A stretch of 64,000 nucleotides of DNA from CAIWHR01 sp963786625 (GTDB lineage Bacteria > Pseudomonadota > Gammaproteobacteria > Burkholderiales > Casimicrobiaceae): positions 1,054,001 to 1,118,000 of the forward strand of contig CAWAZS010000014.1 in the NCBI GenBank assembly GCA_963786625.1, in the 5' to 3' direction. The notes under the pieces were generated by a model. That model did no database searches and was not told the origin of the DNA. It saw only the letters and a program-made list of their open reading frames with translations. The position numbers and the translations under genes were made by a program. Below, in pieces: positions 17,937-25,734 of this stretch. The number at the start of each line of letters is the position of its first letter. Position 1 is the stretch's first letter.

Positions 17937-17950
17937 TTGATGAATATCAA
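17937..17950. promoter_or_regulatory. FNR/DNR-type binding site
   Basis: TTGATGAATATCAA is an exact match to the TTGAT-N4-ATCAA consensus of FNR-family anaerobic regulators. Its centre is about 97 bases before the start codon of the octahaem reductase, a position that would allow activation from a start site near 17902. Control of a nitrite-reducing enzyme by oxygen or nitric oxide fits well. Confidence 0.75.
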
Positions 17951-18084
17951 ACCGCGGTGTCCGCAATGCGGCAAATTGCCACGCATCGGGCACACGCCGG
18001 ACCGATATCGCGAGCGGCCATGCAACGAATGACCGAGCGAATCTGCTGCGGCTTTGCATCGAGCTGCGAGAGTCTCGGCGCGCC

Positions 18085-18220
18085 GATGTTCTGCTCGCCC
18101 GCCGGCCCTGCTCCGAGTAGTCCATCGACTCGTAGTGGTGGCAGTTGCGGCATTCGCGCGAATCCATCTGCTTCGTCCGCGCCCCTTCGCCGGGAAGGGA
18201 AATTCGCGCGAAGTCTGATC
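18085..18220 (-). pseudogene. Remnant of a NapC/NrfH/NirT-type multihaem cytochrome
   Basis: On the minus strand a short frame reads KQMDSRECRNCHHYESMDYS, close to the conserved C-terminal haem segment of NapC/NirT/NrfH quinol dehydrogenases (ECRNCH followed by a Met-Asp pair). The final CIDCHKGIAH motif, the other haem motifs and the membrane anchor are missing in all three frames around it. It lies just upstream of the octahaem reductase on the same strand, where an electron-donor gene would be expected. A chance match is possible because the segment is short. Confidence 0.4.
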
Positions 18221-18262
18221 GAGATCGACGGCGGCGTCGCGCCGCAGTCGCAATTCAACGGA

Positions 18263-19555
18263 TCAGGGCAGGGCGCGGTCGATGACGACCGTGAGACCGG
18301 TGGCGCCGATCCCGACTGCGGGCGACATGCCTTCGAGGTCGCCGCTCTGCGGCGTGACGCCGCCCGATTTCGACACCCGCGCGCCGACGACGACCGAGGG
18401 GAAGTTGGACAGCGCGAAGTTGGGCGCCATCGCCATCGAGTCGTCGAGCGTGAATGCCACGGGCAGATCCTTCACCTGCTTGCGCAGGATCGCGAGCGGC
18501 ATCTTCGGCCCCTCGGCCGCGCGCGCGAAGATGTAGACGGTATCCGTCGGCGATACCTTGCCGGCGAGCGCGGGGGCGAGCTTGACGGTGCCCGCGATCG
18601 TCGCGCCGGGCAAGGCGGGCGTTGCCGGCGCGGGGCTCGCCGGGCCCTTTGCGGCGCCGCCGGCCGGGGCGCTCGCCAGCGCCGATCCGCCGGAAACCGG
18701 ACCGGCCTTGAGCCCGCCCAGCTCGCGCGCCTCGGCGATGCTGGCGTCGATCGACGCCGCCATCGGGGAATCGGGCGGAACCGTCTTCTTCATCCGCTCC
18801 CAGTAGTCGATCGCCTGCCGGTAATCCTTGCGGTTGAACGCCGCCGTGCCGGCGAGCGCAAGCGCCTTCCAGTGCGTCGGATCGGCCTTGAGCGCGCGCT
18901 CGATCAGCTCCAGCGACTTGCCGCGCAGCCCGCCTTCGGCGGCGCCCACCGAGTCGGCGTAATCGGCGAGGAGCTCGGCGTTGTCGGGGACGAGCGCCGT
19001 CGCGCGCTCGAACGCGCGCGCGGCATCGGCGTGGCGGTTGAGCGCGTAGTACGTGCGCGCCAGCATCACCCAGCCGTCGGCGTTGTTCGGTTCCTTCTCG
19101 AGCTTGGCCGCGAGGTTCGCTGCCATCGCCTCGACCTGCTCCGGGGTCACCTCGTGGTCGGCGCCGCCTTTCGCGCTGCGCGCCGCCGTCGGCGCGAACG
19201 CGTCGTGGTTGCCCAGCACGACGTACAGGACCAGCGCCGCGATCGGGATCGCGCTGCCCAGGATCGCCGCCGTCCACGCCGCCGATTGCGAGGGTGCGGC
19301 CGCGACGCCCGGGATCGCCTTCGACTCCTCGAGCACACGCTGCTCGAGCTCGCGCTTCGCCTGCTCGTACTGGTCGCGCGGCATCGTGCCGGTGACGAGA
19401 TCGGCCTCCAGCTCGCGGAGCTGGTCGCGCAGGATCGCGACGTTGGAGGCCTCGCGCGCGACGCCCACCGGGCTGCGGTGCTTCAGCAGGGGCACGAGGA
19501 TCCAGGCGAGGGCCGCCGCGACCATCGCGGCGGCAACGATAACGAATGTGGTCAC
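18263..19555 (-). CDS. ccmI: Cytochrome c maturation protein CcmI (CycH)
   Basis: 430 residues from a GTG that overlaps the ccmH stop. Two membrane segments (about 4-22 and 95-115) flank a cytoplasmic leucine-zipper-like loop. A periplasmic TPR domain (about 135-270, repeats such as DGWVMLARTYYALNRHADAARAFERA) and a C-terminal beta-rich domain (from about 320) follow. In System I the TPR domain chaperones apocytochrome c to CcmF/H. It is the last gene of the ccm operon. Confidence 0.88.
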   Translation of the reverse strand: MTTFVIVAAAMVAAALAWILVPLLKHRSPVGVAREASNVAILRDQLRELEADLVTGTMPRDQYEQAKRELEQRVLEESKAIPGVAAAPSQSAAWTAAILGSAIPIAALVLYVVLGNHDAFAPTAARSAKGGADHEVTPEQVEAMAANLAAKLEKEPNNADGWVMLARTYYALNRHADAARAFERATALVPDNAELLADYADSVGAAEGGLRGKSLELIERALKADPTHWKALALAGTAAFNRKDYRQAIDYWERMKKTVPPDSPMAASIDASIAEARELGGLKAGPVSGGSALASAPAGGAAKGPASPAPATPALPGATIAGTVKLAPALAGKVSPTDTVYIFARAAEGPKMPLAILRKQVKDLPVAFTLDDSMAMAPNFALSNFPSVVVGARVSKSGGVTPQSGDLEGMSPAVGIGATGLTVVIDRALP

Positions 19556-20124
19556 GAGTGGTCTTTCCCTTTGTCGCCCGCGAGCAGCCGCGCAGCGCGC
19601 TCGCGCTCCTCGGCCGTGAGCGGCGGCGCCTCGACCTGGCCGCGGCGCGCGCGCAGGATGCGCGCGAGGCCGAAGAAGCCCAGCAGCAGCAGCAGCGCCG
19701 GACCTGCCCAGAGGAGCACCGTCGTCGGCTTGACCGGAGGCTGGTAGAGGACGAAGTCGCCGTAGCGCGCGACCATGAAGTCGACGATCTCGCTGTCGCT
19801 CTTGCCCGCGGCGATCTGCTCGTGGATCTGCCGGCGGAGATCCTGCGCGAGCTCGGCGTTGGAATCGGCGATGGTCTGGTTCTGGCAGACGAGGCAGCGG
19901 AGCTTTTCGGAGAGCTTCACCGCGCGCTGCGCCGCCACCGCATCCTTCTCGGTGGGCACCGCGTCGGCCGCAAGCGCCACCAGCGGCGACAGCGCGACCG
20001 CCGCGATCAGCAGCAGGAGGGCCAGCCGCCGTACGAAATGTGCCCCCACGCTTGCGGCTGGCGCCGCGGCGCTGCCCCCCGAGGGGGAGCAATTCACGGC
20101 TTGGGACGGCCCGGCGCCGCTCAT
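19552..20124 (-). CDS. ccmH: Cytochrome c maturation thioreductase CcmH
   Basis: The LRCLVCQNQ motif, the hallmark redox pair of CcmH that keeps apocytochrome CXXCH cysteines reduced, is followed by the QIAAGKSDSEIVDFMVARYGDFVLY helix pattern and one C-terminal membrane helix. The stop overlaps the ccmI GTG. ATG 20124 overlaps the ccmG stop (ATGA) and gives 190 residues, but puts about 25 unusual residues before the signal peptide. These residues are encoded by a palindromic repeat. GTG 20049 would place the start directly before the signal peptide and is the alternative. Confidence 0.85.
   Translation of the reverse strand: MSGAGPSQAVNCSPSGGSAAAPAASVGAHFVRRLALLLLIAAVALSPLVALAADAVPTEKDAVAAQRAVKLSEKLRCLVCQNQTIADSNAELAQDLRRQIHEQIAAGKSDSEIVDFMVARYGDFVLYQPPVKPTTVLLWAGPALLLLLGFFGLARILRARRGQVEAPPLTAEERERAARLLAGDKGKDHS
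20040..20112. repeat. Intergenic-type palindromic repeat at the ccmH start
   Basis: A GC-rich segment centred on GCTGCCCCCCGAGGGGGAGC (20071-20090), flanked by CCCCCACG on one side and GGCTTGGGACGGCC on the other. It resembles the short intergenic repeats scattered through Burkholderiales genomes. Here it falls inside the longest possible ccmH frame. Confidence 0.45.
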
Positions 20125-20651
20125 GACTTCTGCAGCTCGCGCACCAGCGGCAGGATCTTCTTCTCCAGCGCCTCGGCGGTGATCGGCCCGATCTGCTTGT
20201 AGCGGATCGTGCCGGCCTTGTCGACGACGAACGTCTCCGGCACGCCGTAGACGCCCCAATCGAGGCCGACGCGGCCGTCGCGGTCGACGACCGACGCGTT
20301 GTACGGGTCGCCGTACTGCGCCAGCCAGCGCTTGCCCGCCGCCGACTCGTCCTTGTAGTTGAGCCCCACGATCGGGACGACCTTCGCCTTGCCGAGCTCG
20401 ACCAGCAGCGGGTGCTCCTCGCGGCAGGACACGCACCACGACGCCCAGACGTTCAGCAGCCAGACCTGCCCCTTGAGGTCGGCCGGGCCGAGCGTCTTCG
20501 CGGGCTCGTGCAGCTGGGCGAGGGCGAACGGCGGCGCCGGCTTGCCGATCAGCGGCGACGGGACTTCGCGCGGATCGCGCCACAACCCGACCAGCAGGAA
20601 CGCGCAGAGGACGAGGAAGACGCCGAGCGGGATCAGGAGTTTCTTGCTCAT
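20121..20651 (-). CDS. ccmG: Thiol-disulfide oxidoreductase CcmG (DsbE)
   Basis: 176 residues: an N-terminal membrane anchor (about 5-22) and a periplasmic thioredoxin fold with the redox motif WASWCVSCREEHP and the cis-proline segment YGVPETFVVD. CcmG supplies reducing power to CcmH/apocytochrome c during haem attachment. The gene overlaps both neighbours by four bases (ATGA). Confidence 0.92.
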   Translation of the reverse strand: MSKKLLIPLGVFLVLCAFLLVGLWRDPREVPSPLIGKPAPPFALAQLHEPAKTLGPADLKGQVWLLNVWASWCVSCREEHPLLVELGKAKVVPIVGLNYKDESAAGKRWLAQYGDPYNASVVDRDGRVGLDWGVYGVPETFVVDKAGTIRYKQIGPITAEALEKKILPLVRELQKS

Positions 20652-22630
20652 CGCTCTAGCCTCGCGCCGTGGCGCCGCCCGGCGACGCCCGCTTCGCGCT
20701 GCATGGCGACGCGGTAGCGGCGGTCCGACAGCGCGAGCAATCCGCCGAGCGCCATCAGCAGGCAGCCGCCCCAGATCCAGGTGACGAAGGGCTTGTGGTA
20801 GACGCGCACGCTCCACGCGCCGCCGTCGACGGGCTCGCCGAGCGACACGTAGAGGTCGCCGCTCAGCGTGCTCCGGATCGCGGCCTCGGTCATCGGCATC
20901 CCGCCCGCGTTGTACACGCGCTTCTCGGGAAACTGCGTCGTGACGTGCTCGCCGTTGCGGCTCACGTCGAACGCGCCGCGCGCCGCGCGGTAGTTCGGCC
21001 CCCTGCTCTCGGTCGTGCCGTCGAAGCGCAGCGTGTAGCCGCCGACGGTCACCTTGTCGCCGACATTCATCTTCACGTCGCGCTCGGTCTCGTAGCCCTT
21101 GACCATGGTCACGCCGACGATGAACACCGCGATGCCGAGATGCGCGACGATCATTCCCCAGTAGCTCTTCGGCTGGCGCGCGAGCTGCGCGAGGATGCCG
21201 CCGCGCACGCCGCGGCCGCGCTCCCGGACGTTCACGACGGTCGTGGCGACGATCCAGGCCGCGAGCAGCAGGCCGAAGCTCACCAGCGGCTTCCAGCTGC
21301 CGGCGGCGAGCGGCAGCAGCAGCGCCGTGACGAGGCTGACGGCGAGCGCCCACCGGAGCCGCTGCCACAGGTCGGGCAGCGTCGCCTGCTTCCACCGGGC
21401 GAGCGGGCCGACACCCATCAGGAAGACGAGCGGCGTCATCAGCGGGACGAACACCGTGTCGAAGTAGGGCGGGCCGACCGAGATCTTGCCGAGATTCAGC
21501 GCATCGAGGAAGAGCGGATACAGCGTGCCGAGCAGCACCGATCCCGCGGCGGCGATCAGCAGCACGTTGTTCGCGAGCAGCATCGTTTCCCGCGACACGG
21601 GCTCGAAGCGGCCGCCGCCGCCGACCTTGGGCGCGCGCGCCGCGAAGAGCACGAGCGAGCCGCCGATGACCAGCGCGAGAAAGGCGAGGATGAACACGCC
21701 CCGGCGCGGATCGGTGGCGAACGCGTGCACCGAGGTCAGCACGCCGGAGCGCACGAGGAAGGTGCCGAGCAGCGAGAGCGAGAACGCGGTGATCGCGAGC
21801 AGCACCGTCCAGGCCTTGAACGTCCCGCGCTTCTCGGTGACCGCGAGCGAATGGATCAGCGCCGTGCCGATCAGCCACGGCATGAACGACGCGTTCTCGA
21901 CCGGATCCCAGAACCACCAGCCGCCCCAGCCCAGCTCGTAATAGGCCCACCAGCTGCCGAGCATGATGCCGCAGGTGAGGAAGCTCCAGGCGAGCGTCGT
22001 CCACGGCCGCGACCAGCGCGCCCAGGTCGCGTCCAGCCGGCCGCCGATCAGCGCGGCGATCGCGAACGCGAAGGCGACCGAGAAGCCGACGTAGCCCATG
22101 TACAGCAGCGGCGGATGGAACACCATGCCGGGATCCTGCAGCAGCGGGTTCAGGTCGCGGCCCTCCGCGGCCGGCGGAAACAGCCGGTCGAAGGGGTTCG
22201 ACGTGAGCAGCATGAACAGCAGGAAGCCCAGCGAGACCAGGCCCATCACCCCGAGCACGCGCGCCACCATCTCGTCCGGCAGGTGGCGGCTCTTCAGCGC
22301 GACCGCCAGCGTCCAGCCGCCCAGCATGAGCACCCACAGCAGCATCGAGCCCTCGTGCGAGCCCCAGGTGGCGGCGATCTTGTACTCGAGCGGCAGCTGC
22401 GAGTTGGAATTGGTCGCGACGTTGAGCACCGAGAAGTCGCTGGCGACGAACGACCAGGCGAGGCAGCCGAAGGCGATTGCGATGAACAGGAACTGCCCCG
22501 CGGCGAGCGGCCGCGCGAGCGCCATCCACGCCGGGACGCCGCGTTGGGCGCCGGCCAGCGGCAGCGTGCCCAGCAGCACCGCCAGCAGCAGCGCGAGGAT
22601 CAGGGCGAAATGTCCGAGCTCGGGAATCAT
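20648..22630 (-). CDS. ccmF: Cytochrome c haem lyase subunit CcmF
   Basis: 660-residue polytopic membrane protein. It carries the tryptophan-rich haem-handling motif (GWGGWWFWDPVENASFMPW), the flanking histidine-bearing periplasmic loops (ATWGSHEGSMLLWVLML; GTFLVRSGVLTSVHAF) and a C-terminal periplasmic domain. It covalently attaches haem delivered by holo-CcmE to CXXCH motifs together with CcmH/I. Confidence 0.95.
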   Translation of the reverse strand: MIPELGHFALILALLLAVLLGTLPLAGAQRGVPAWMALARPLAAGQFLFIAIAFGCLAWSFVASDFSVLNVATNSNSQLPLEYKIAATWGSHEGSMLLWVLMLGGWTLAVALKSRHLPDEMVARVLGVMGLVSLGFLLFMLLTSNPFDRLFPPAAEGRDLNPLLQDPGMVFHPPLLYMGYVGFSVAFAFAIAALIGGRLDATWARWSRPWTTLAWSFLTCGIMLGSWWAYYELGWGGWWFWDPVENASFMPWLIGTALIHSLAVTEKRGTFKAWTVLLAITAFSLSLLGTFLVRSGVLTSVHAFATDPRRGVFILAFLALVIGGSLVLFAARAPKVGGGGRFEPVSRETMLLANNVLLIAAAGSVLLGTLYPLFLDALNLGKISVGPPYFDTVFVPLMTPLVFLMGVGPLARWKQATLPDLWQRLRWALAVSLVTALLLPLAAGSWKPLVSFGLLLAAWIVATTVVNVRERGRGVRGGILAQLARQPKSYWGMIVAHLGIAVFIVGVTMVKGYETERDVKMNVGDKVTVGGYTLRFDGTTESRGPNYRAARGAFDVSRNGEHVTTQFPEKRVYNAGGMPMTEAAIRSTLSGDLYVSLGEPVDGGAWSVRVYHKPFVTWIWGGCLLMALGGLLALSDRRYRVAMQREAGVAGRRHGARLER

Positions 22631-22646
22631 CGGTGCGTCCTTCGCG

Positions 22647-23111
22647 TCATGGCTTCAGGGTCTTGGCGGCCTTGTCCATCGCCGCGCGCGAGTGTGCCTG
22701 GTCGACCGCGGCGGCGGCCTCCGGCGGCATGTAGTTCTCGTCGTGCTTGGCGAGCACCTCGCTCGCATGGAAGACGCCGTCGGGCCCGATCTTGCCCTGC
22801 GCGACGACGCCCTTGCCTTCCTTGAACAGGTCCGGAAGGATGCCGGTGTAGACGACCGGGATCGTCTTCGCCGTGTCGGTGACGTTGAAGCGGACGGTGA
22901 GCCCGTCCGCCGCGCGCGTCACGCTCTTCTCCTCGACCAGGCCGCCGATGCGGAACGCGCGGCCCTGCGGCGCGCGATTCTCGGCGACGTCGGTCGGCGA
23001 GAAGAAGAACACCAGATTCGACTGGAACGCGTTCAGCACCAGCGCGGCGGCCGCGGCGAGCACGACCACGCCGGCGCCGATCCACAGGAAGCGACGCTGC
23101 CGGGGCTTCAT
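22647..23111 (-). CDS. ccmE: Haem chaperone CcmE
   Basis: 154 residues: a single N-terminal membrane anchor and an OB-fold. The essential motif AKHDENYMP contains the histidine that binds haem covalently and the nearby tyrosine that ligates iron. It receives haem from CcmC/D and passes it to CcmF. Its start overlaps the ccmD stop by four bases. Confidence 0.93.
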   Translation of the reverse strand: MKPRQRRFLWIGAGVVVLAAAAALVLNAFQSNLVFFFSPTDVAENRAPQGRAFRIGGLVEEKSVTRAADGLTVRFNVTDTAKTIPVVYTGILPDLFKEGKGVVAQGKIGPDGVFHASEVLAKHDENYMPPEAAAAVDQAHSRAAMDKAAKTLKP

Positions 23112-23287
23112 ACGGACCCCTCGGCGGGATTGCCCGCGTCCTCGGGCACGGTGAGCCGCGCCTCCTCCAGCGCCGACTTGCGGCGCGAGCGCAGCGCGAA
23201 AAGCTCGATGGCGAGCACGAGCGCCGCCGCGCCGTATGCGCTCCAGATGTAGAAGCCGTAGCCGTTCATCGCGAAGAATGTGCTCAT
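23108..23287 (-). CDS. ccmD: Haem exporter accessory protein CcmD
   Basis: A 59-residue protein: STFFAMNGYGFYIWSAYG, a single membrane helix, then a basic and acidic tail (ALRSRRKSALEEARL). The FFAMxGYGFYIWxAYG pattern and size are typical of CcmD, which releases holo-CcmE from CcmC. Its TGA overlaps the ccmE ATG. It is easily missed because of its size. Confidence 0.9.
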   Translation of the reverse strand: MSTFFAMNGYGFYIWSAYGAAALVLAIELFALRSRRKSALEEARLTVPEDAGNPAEGSV

Positions 23288-23305
23288 GATGCGGCCTTTG
23301 CTATC

Positions 23306-23370
23306 GTGGGGCCGCCTTCAGGCGGCTTGTGATCGTTCGCCTCGGCGCGTCCGGCTGAAGCCGGACCCAC
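23306..23370. repeat. REP-type paired palindrome (copy 1)
   Basis: Two short palindromes in inverted orientation, GTGGGGCCGCCTTCAGGCGGC (23306-23326) and the unit TCCGGCTGAAGCCGGACCCAC (23350-23370), are separated by 23 bases. A second copy of the same 65-bp design lies at 63128-63192. It sits between ccmC and ccmD. Confidence 0.75.
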
Positions 23371-23399
23371 AGCGATTCTCGAGGTTGAGTGATGATGTC

Positions 23400-24143
23400 T
23401 CATGCGTTCCTAACCTCCGTCAGACCGCCGATCCAGGCGGCGCCGCGCTCGCGCTCGATGATGATGACGCGCACTCGCGCCAGCGATGCCGCGATCGCGT
23501 AGAGCCAGGCGGCGAGCGACATGATCAGCATGCCGGTGAGCATGATCGCCGCCATCGCCGGCGCCTTGGTCAGGCTGACCGACGAACCCTGGTGCAGGGT
23601 GTTCCACCACTGCACCGAGAAGTAGATGATCGGAACGTTGACGACCCCGGTGAGCGCCAGCACGCCGCAGGCGCGGTCGGCGCGCCGGGGATCGTCGATC
23701 GCGTGGCGCAGCGCGATCACGCCGAAGTAGAGAAAGAGCAGGATCAGCTCGGAGGTCATCCGCGCATCCCAGGCCCAGTACGTCCCCCACGTCGGCCGGC
23801 CCCAGAATGCGCCGGACCACAACGCGATGAACGTCATCAGGGCGCCGGTCGGGGCGATCGCCTGCGCCATCATCGCCGAGAGCCGTGTGTTGAAGCCCAG
23901 CGCCAGCGCGCTCCAGGCGGCCATCACCACATAGAGGAACATGCTCATCCACGCCGCGGGCACGTGGATGAAGATGATCCGGTAGGCATCGCCCTGCTGG
24001 AAATCGGTCGGCGCGACGACGAGCCCGATGTAGAGGCCGACGACGGCGAGCAGGGCCGCGGACCACCCGAACCACGGGATCATCTTCCCGGCGAGCGGGT
24101 AGAAGGTTGCGGGCGACGCGTACTTGAACCAGTTGAGCGACAT
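23400..24143 (-). CDS. ccmC: Haem transporter/handling protein CcmC
   Basis: 247 residues with six hydrophobic segments and the WGTYWAWDARMTSELIL tryptophan-rich motif on the periplasmic side, flanked by histidines (IFIHVPAAWMS; LHQGSS). CcmC loads haem onto CcmE. It belongs to the ccm operon but is separated from ccmD by the REP-type element. Confidence 0.94.
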   Translation of the reverse strand: MSLNWFKYASPATFYPLAGKMIPWFGWSAALLAVVGLYIGLVVAPTDFQQGDAYRIIFIHVPAAWMSMFLYVVMAAWSALALGFNTRLSAMMAQAIAPTGALMTFIALWSGAFWGRPTWGTYWAWDARMTSELILLFLYFGVIALRHAIDDPRRADRACGVLALTGVVNVPIIYFSVQWWNTLHQGSSVSLTKAPAMAAIMLTGMLIMSLAAWLYAIAASLARVRVIIIERERGAAWIGGLTEVRNA

Positions 24144-24155
24144 GCGTGAAATGTT

Positions 24156-24863
24156 CTAGTCGAGAGCGATGCGCACGGCGGCGGCCGCCGCGAACGGCGC
24201 GCCGACCGTCGCGACCAGCAGTCCCGCGCCGAGCAGCGAGAGATTCGCGGAGACGCCGAGCCCGGCGCGCGCCGCGTCCACGGCCCCGGCGCCGAAGATC
24301 AGCACCGGAACGTACAGCGGGAGAATCAGCAGGGCGAGCAGGCTGCCGCTCGCGCGCAGACCCAGGGTCAGCGCCGCGCCGATCGCCCCCAGCAGCGACA
24401 GGATGGGCGTCCCGATCAACAGCGCCGCGGTCAGCACCGCCAGCGATTCGCCGTCCATCGCGTACTGCAGGCCCAGAAGCGGCGCAAGCGCCACGACCGG
24501 CAGGCCTGTCGTCAGCCAGTGCGCGAGTATTTTACCGTAGACGAGCGCGGCGAGCGGGTAAGGTGAGAGCGCGATCTGCTCGAGCGTGCCGTCGGCGTGG
24601 TCCCCGGCGAAGAGCCGGGGCAGCGACAGCAGCGAGGAAAGGAGGGCCGCGACCCACAGCACGCCGGGTCCCATGGTCGCGAGGAGGTTGCGCTCCGGCG
24701 TCGTCGACAGCGGAAAGAGCGAGACCACGATCACGTAGAACAGCAATTGCACCCCGAGTTCCCCGCGCGAGCGCAGCGCGAGCTTCAGGTCGCGCGCGGC
24801 GGCCCAGCGCATCGCGGACAAGACCCCATCGTCGACAGGGGAAGCGGTGGCGGCGGTGGACAT
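24156..24863 (-). CDS. ccmB: Haem exporter permease CcmB
   Basis: 235 residues with six membrane segments. The start region AMRWAAARDLKLALRSRGELGVQLLFYVIVV and the LFAGDHADGTLEQIALSP loop are typical of CcmB, the membrane part of the CcmAB ABC complex that releases holo-CcmE. ATG 24863, four bases after the ccmA stop, is chosen; the frame is open a little further upstream. Confidence 0.9.
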   Translation of the reverse strand: MSTAATASPVDDGVLSAMRWAAARDLKLALRSRGELGVQLLFYVIVVSLFPLSTTPERNLLATMGPGVLWVAALLSSLLSLPRLFAGDHADGTLEQIALSPYPLAALVYGKILAHWLTTGLPVVALAPLLGLQYAMDGESLAVLTAALLIGTPILSLLGAIGAALTLGLRASGSLLALLILPLYVPVLIFGAGAVDAARAGLGVSANLSLLGAGLLVATVGAPFAAAAAVRIALD

Positions 24864-24867
24864 GGGT

Positions 24868-25481
24868 TCAGCCAAGCGCCAGCGGACGCACGCGTGCCGC
24901 GGGGAGTCCGAGCGGCGCATGGGTGGCGGCGACGGCCAGGCCGCCCTTGGCGAGATGGCCGGCGACGATGCGCGCCAGCAACTCGGTCCCGGCCGCGTCG
25001 AGCGCCGTGACCGGCTCGTCCAGGATCCAGAGCGGGCGCGGCAAGAGCGACAGCCGAGCGAGGCCGATGCGCCGGCGCTGGCCCTGCGAGAGGACGCGCG
25101 CCGGCAAGCTGCGCTGCCGGGTCAGCGCTACGTTGTCGAGCGCATCGCGGAGGGTCGCGCTCGACGCGGTGTCGCCGGCGAGCGCGACCAGCGAGGCGAG
25201 GTTCTCCTCGGCGGTGAGCTCGTCCTTCAGCGATGGCAGATGGCCGGCAAAGGCGAGGGCGGCGCGCAGCGCCGGATCGAACGGTGCCGCGGGGTGCCGT
25301 TCCAGCGAATCTCGCCCTCCGTCGGCGTCGAGAGCCCAGCGAGCATGCGCAGCAGCGTCGTCTTGCCGGTGCCGTTCGCCCCGGTCACGACCAGCGCCTC
25401 GCCGGGGCCCACCCGGAACGAGAGTCCCGAGAAGAGCCGCGCCAGACCGCGGCGCGCGGCGAGATTGTGCGCTTCCAGCAT
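24868..25481 (-). CDS. ccmA: Haem exporter ATP-binding protein CcmA (frame break)
   Basis: ABC ATPase of the ccm system. The N-terminal half has Walker A GANGTGKTTLLRML and the following GEIRWNGTP strand. The C-terminal half has signature LSQGQRRRIGLARL, Walker B WILDEPVTALD and the ATHAPL switch. The two halves are in different frames, joined near 25290 (one base short). The reconstructed protein is about 204 residues, a normal CcmA size. It is the first gene of the operon, about 95 bases after a TATAAT box. Confidence 0.88.
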
Positions 25482-25574
25482 GGGGGAGATAGGATCGGGG
25501 CCGGGAGGGCGCGCGAGCGCGGCGTGCGGCGCGGGGGGAATGGACCGGCGCCGGGGGTGAAAAAGCAGCCGCGA

Positions 25575-25580
25575 TTATAG
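25575..25580 (-). promoter_or_regulatory. Perfect -10 box upstream of ccmA
   Basis: On the minus strand this is TATAAT, 94 bases before the ccmA start, in otherwise GC-rich DNA. No good -35 hexamer is visible at 16-18 bases, so an activator may be needed. Confidence 0.45.
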
Positions 25581-25734
25581 CGGACGCCCCTGCAGCGACT
25601 TTGCGCGGGGTCAAGGTGGGTGGCCCCACGGAAGCCCGGGACCGCCGGGGCGCTTCGGCGACCCGGCCCGCGCCGCGGGCCCGCGCACCCGGCTTGCTAT
25701 CATGGTCGCCCGCCCCTACGCCGGAAGACCTCCG

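Larger units (their letters stand above)
17848..18262. other. 415-base region between ccmI and the octahaem reductase gene
   Basis: It holds the reductase's control region (FNR-type box at 17937-17950) and, nearer ccmI, a short minus-strand stretch that looks like the remnant of a NapC/NrfH-type cytochrome. No intact gene is visible. Confidence 0.6.
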
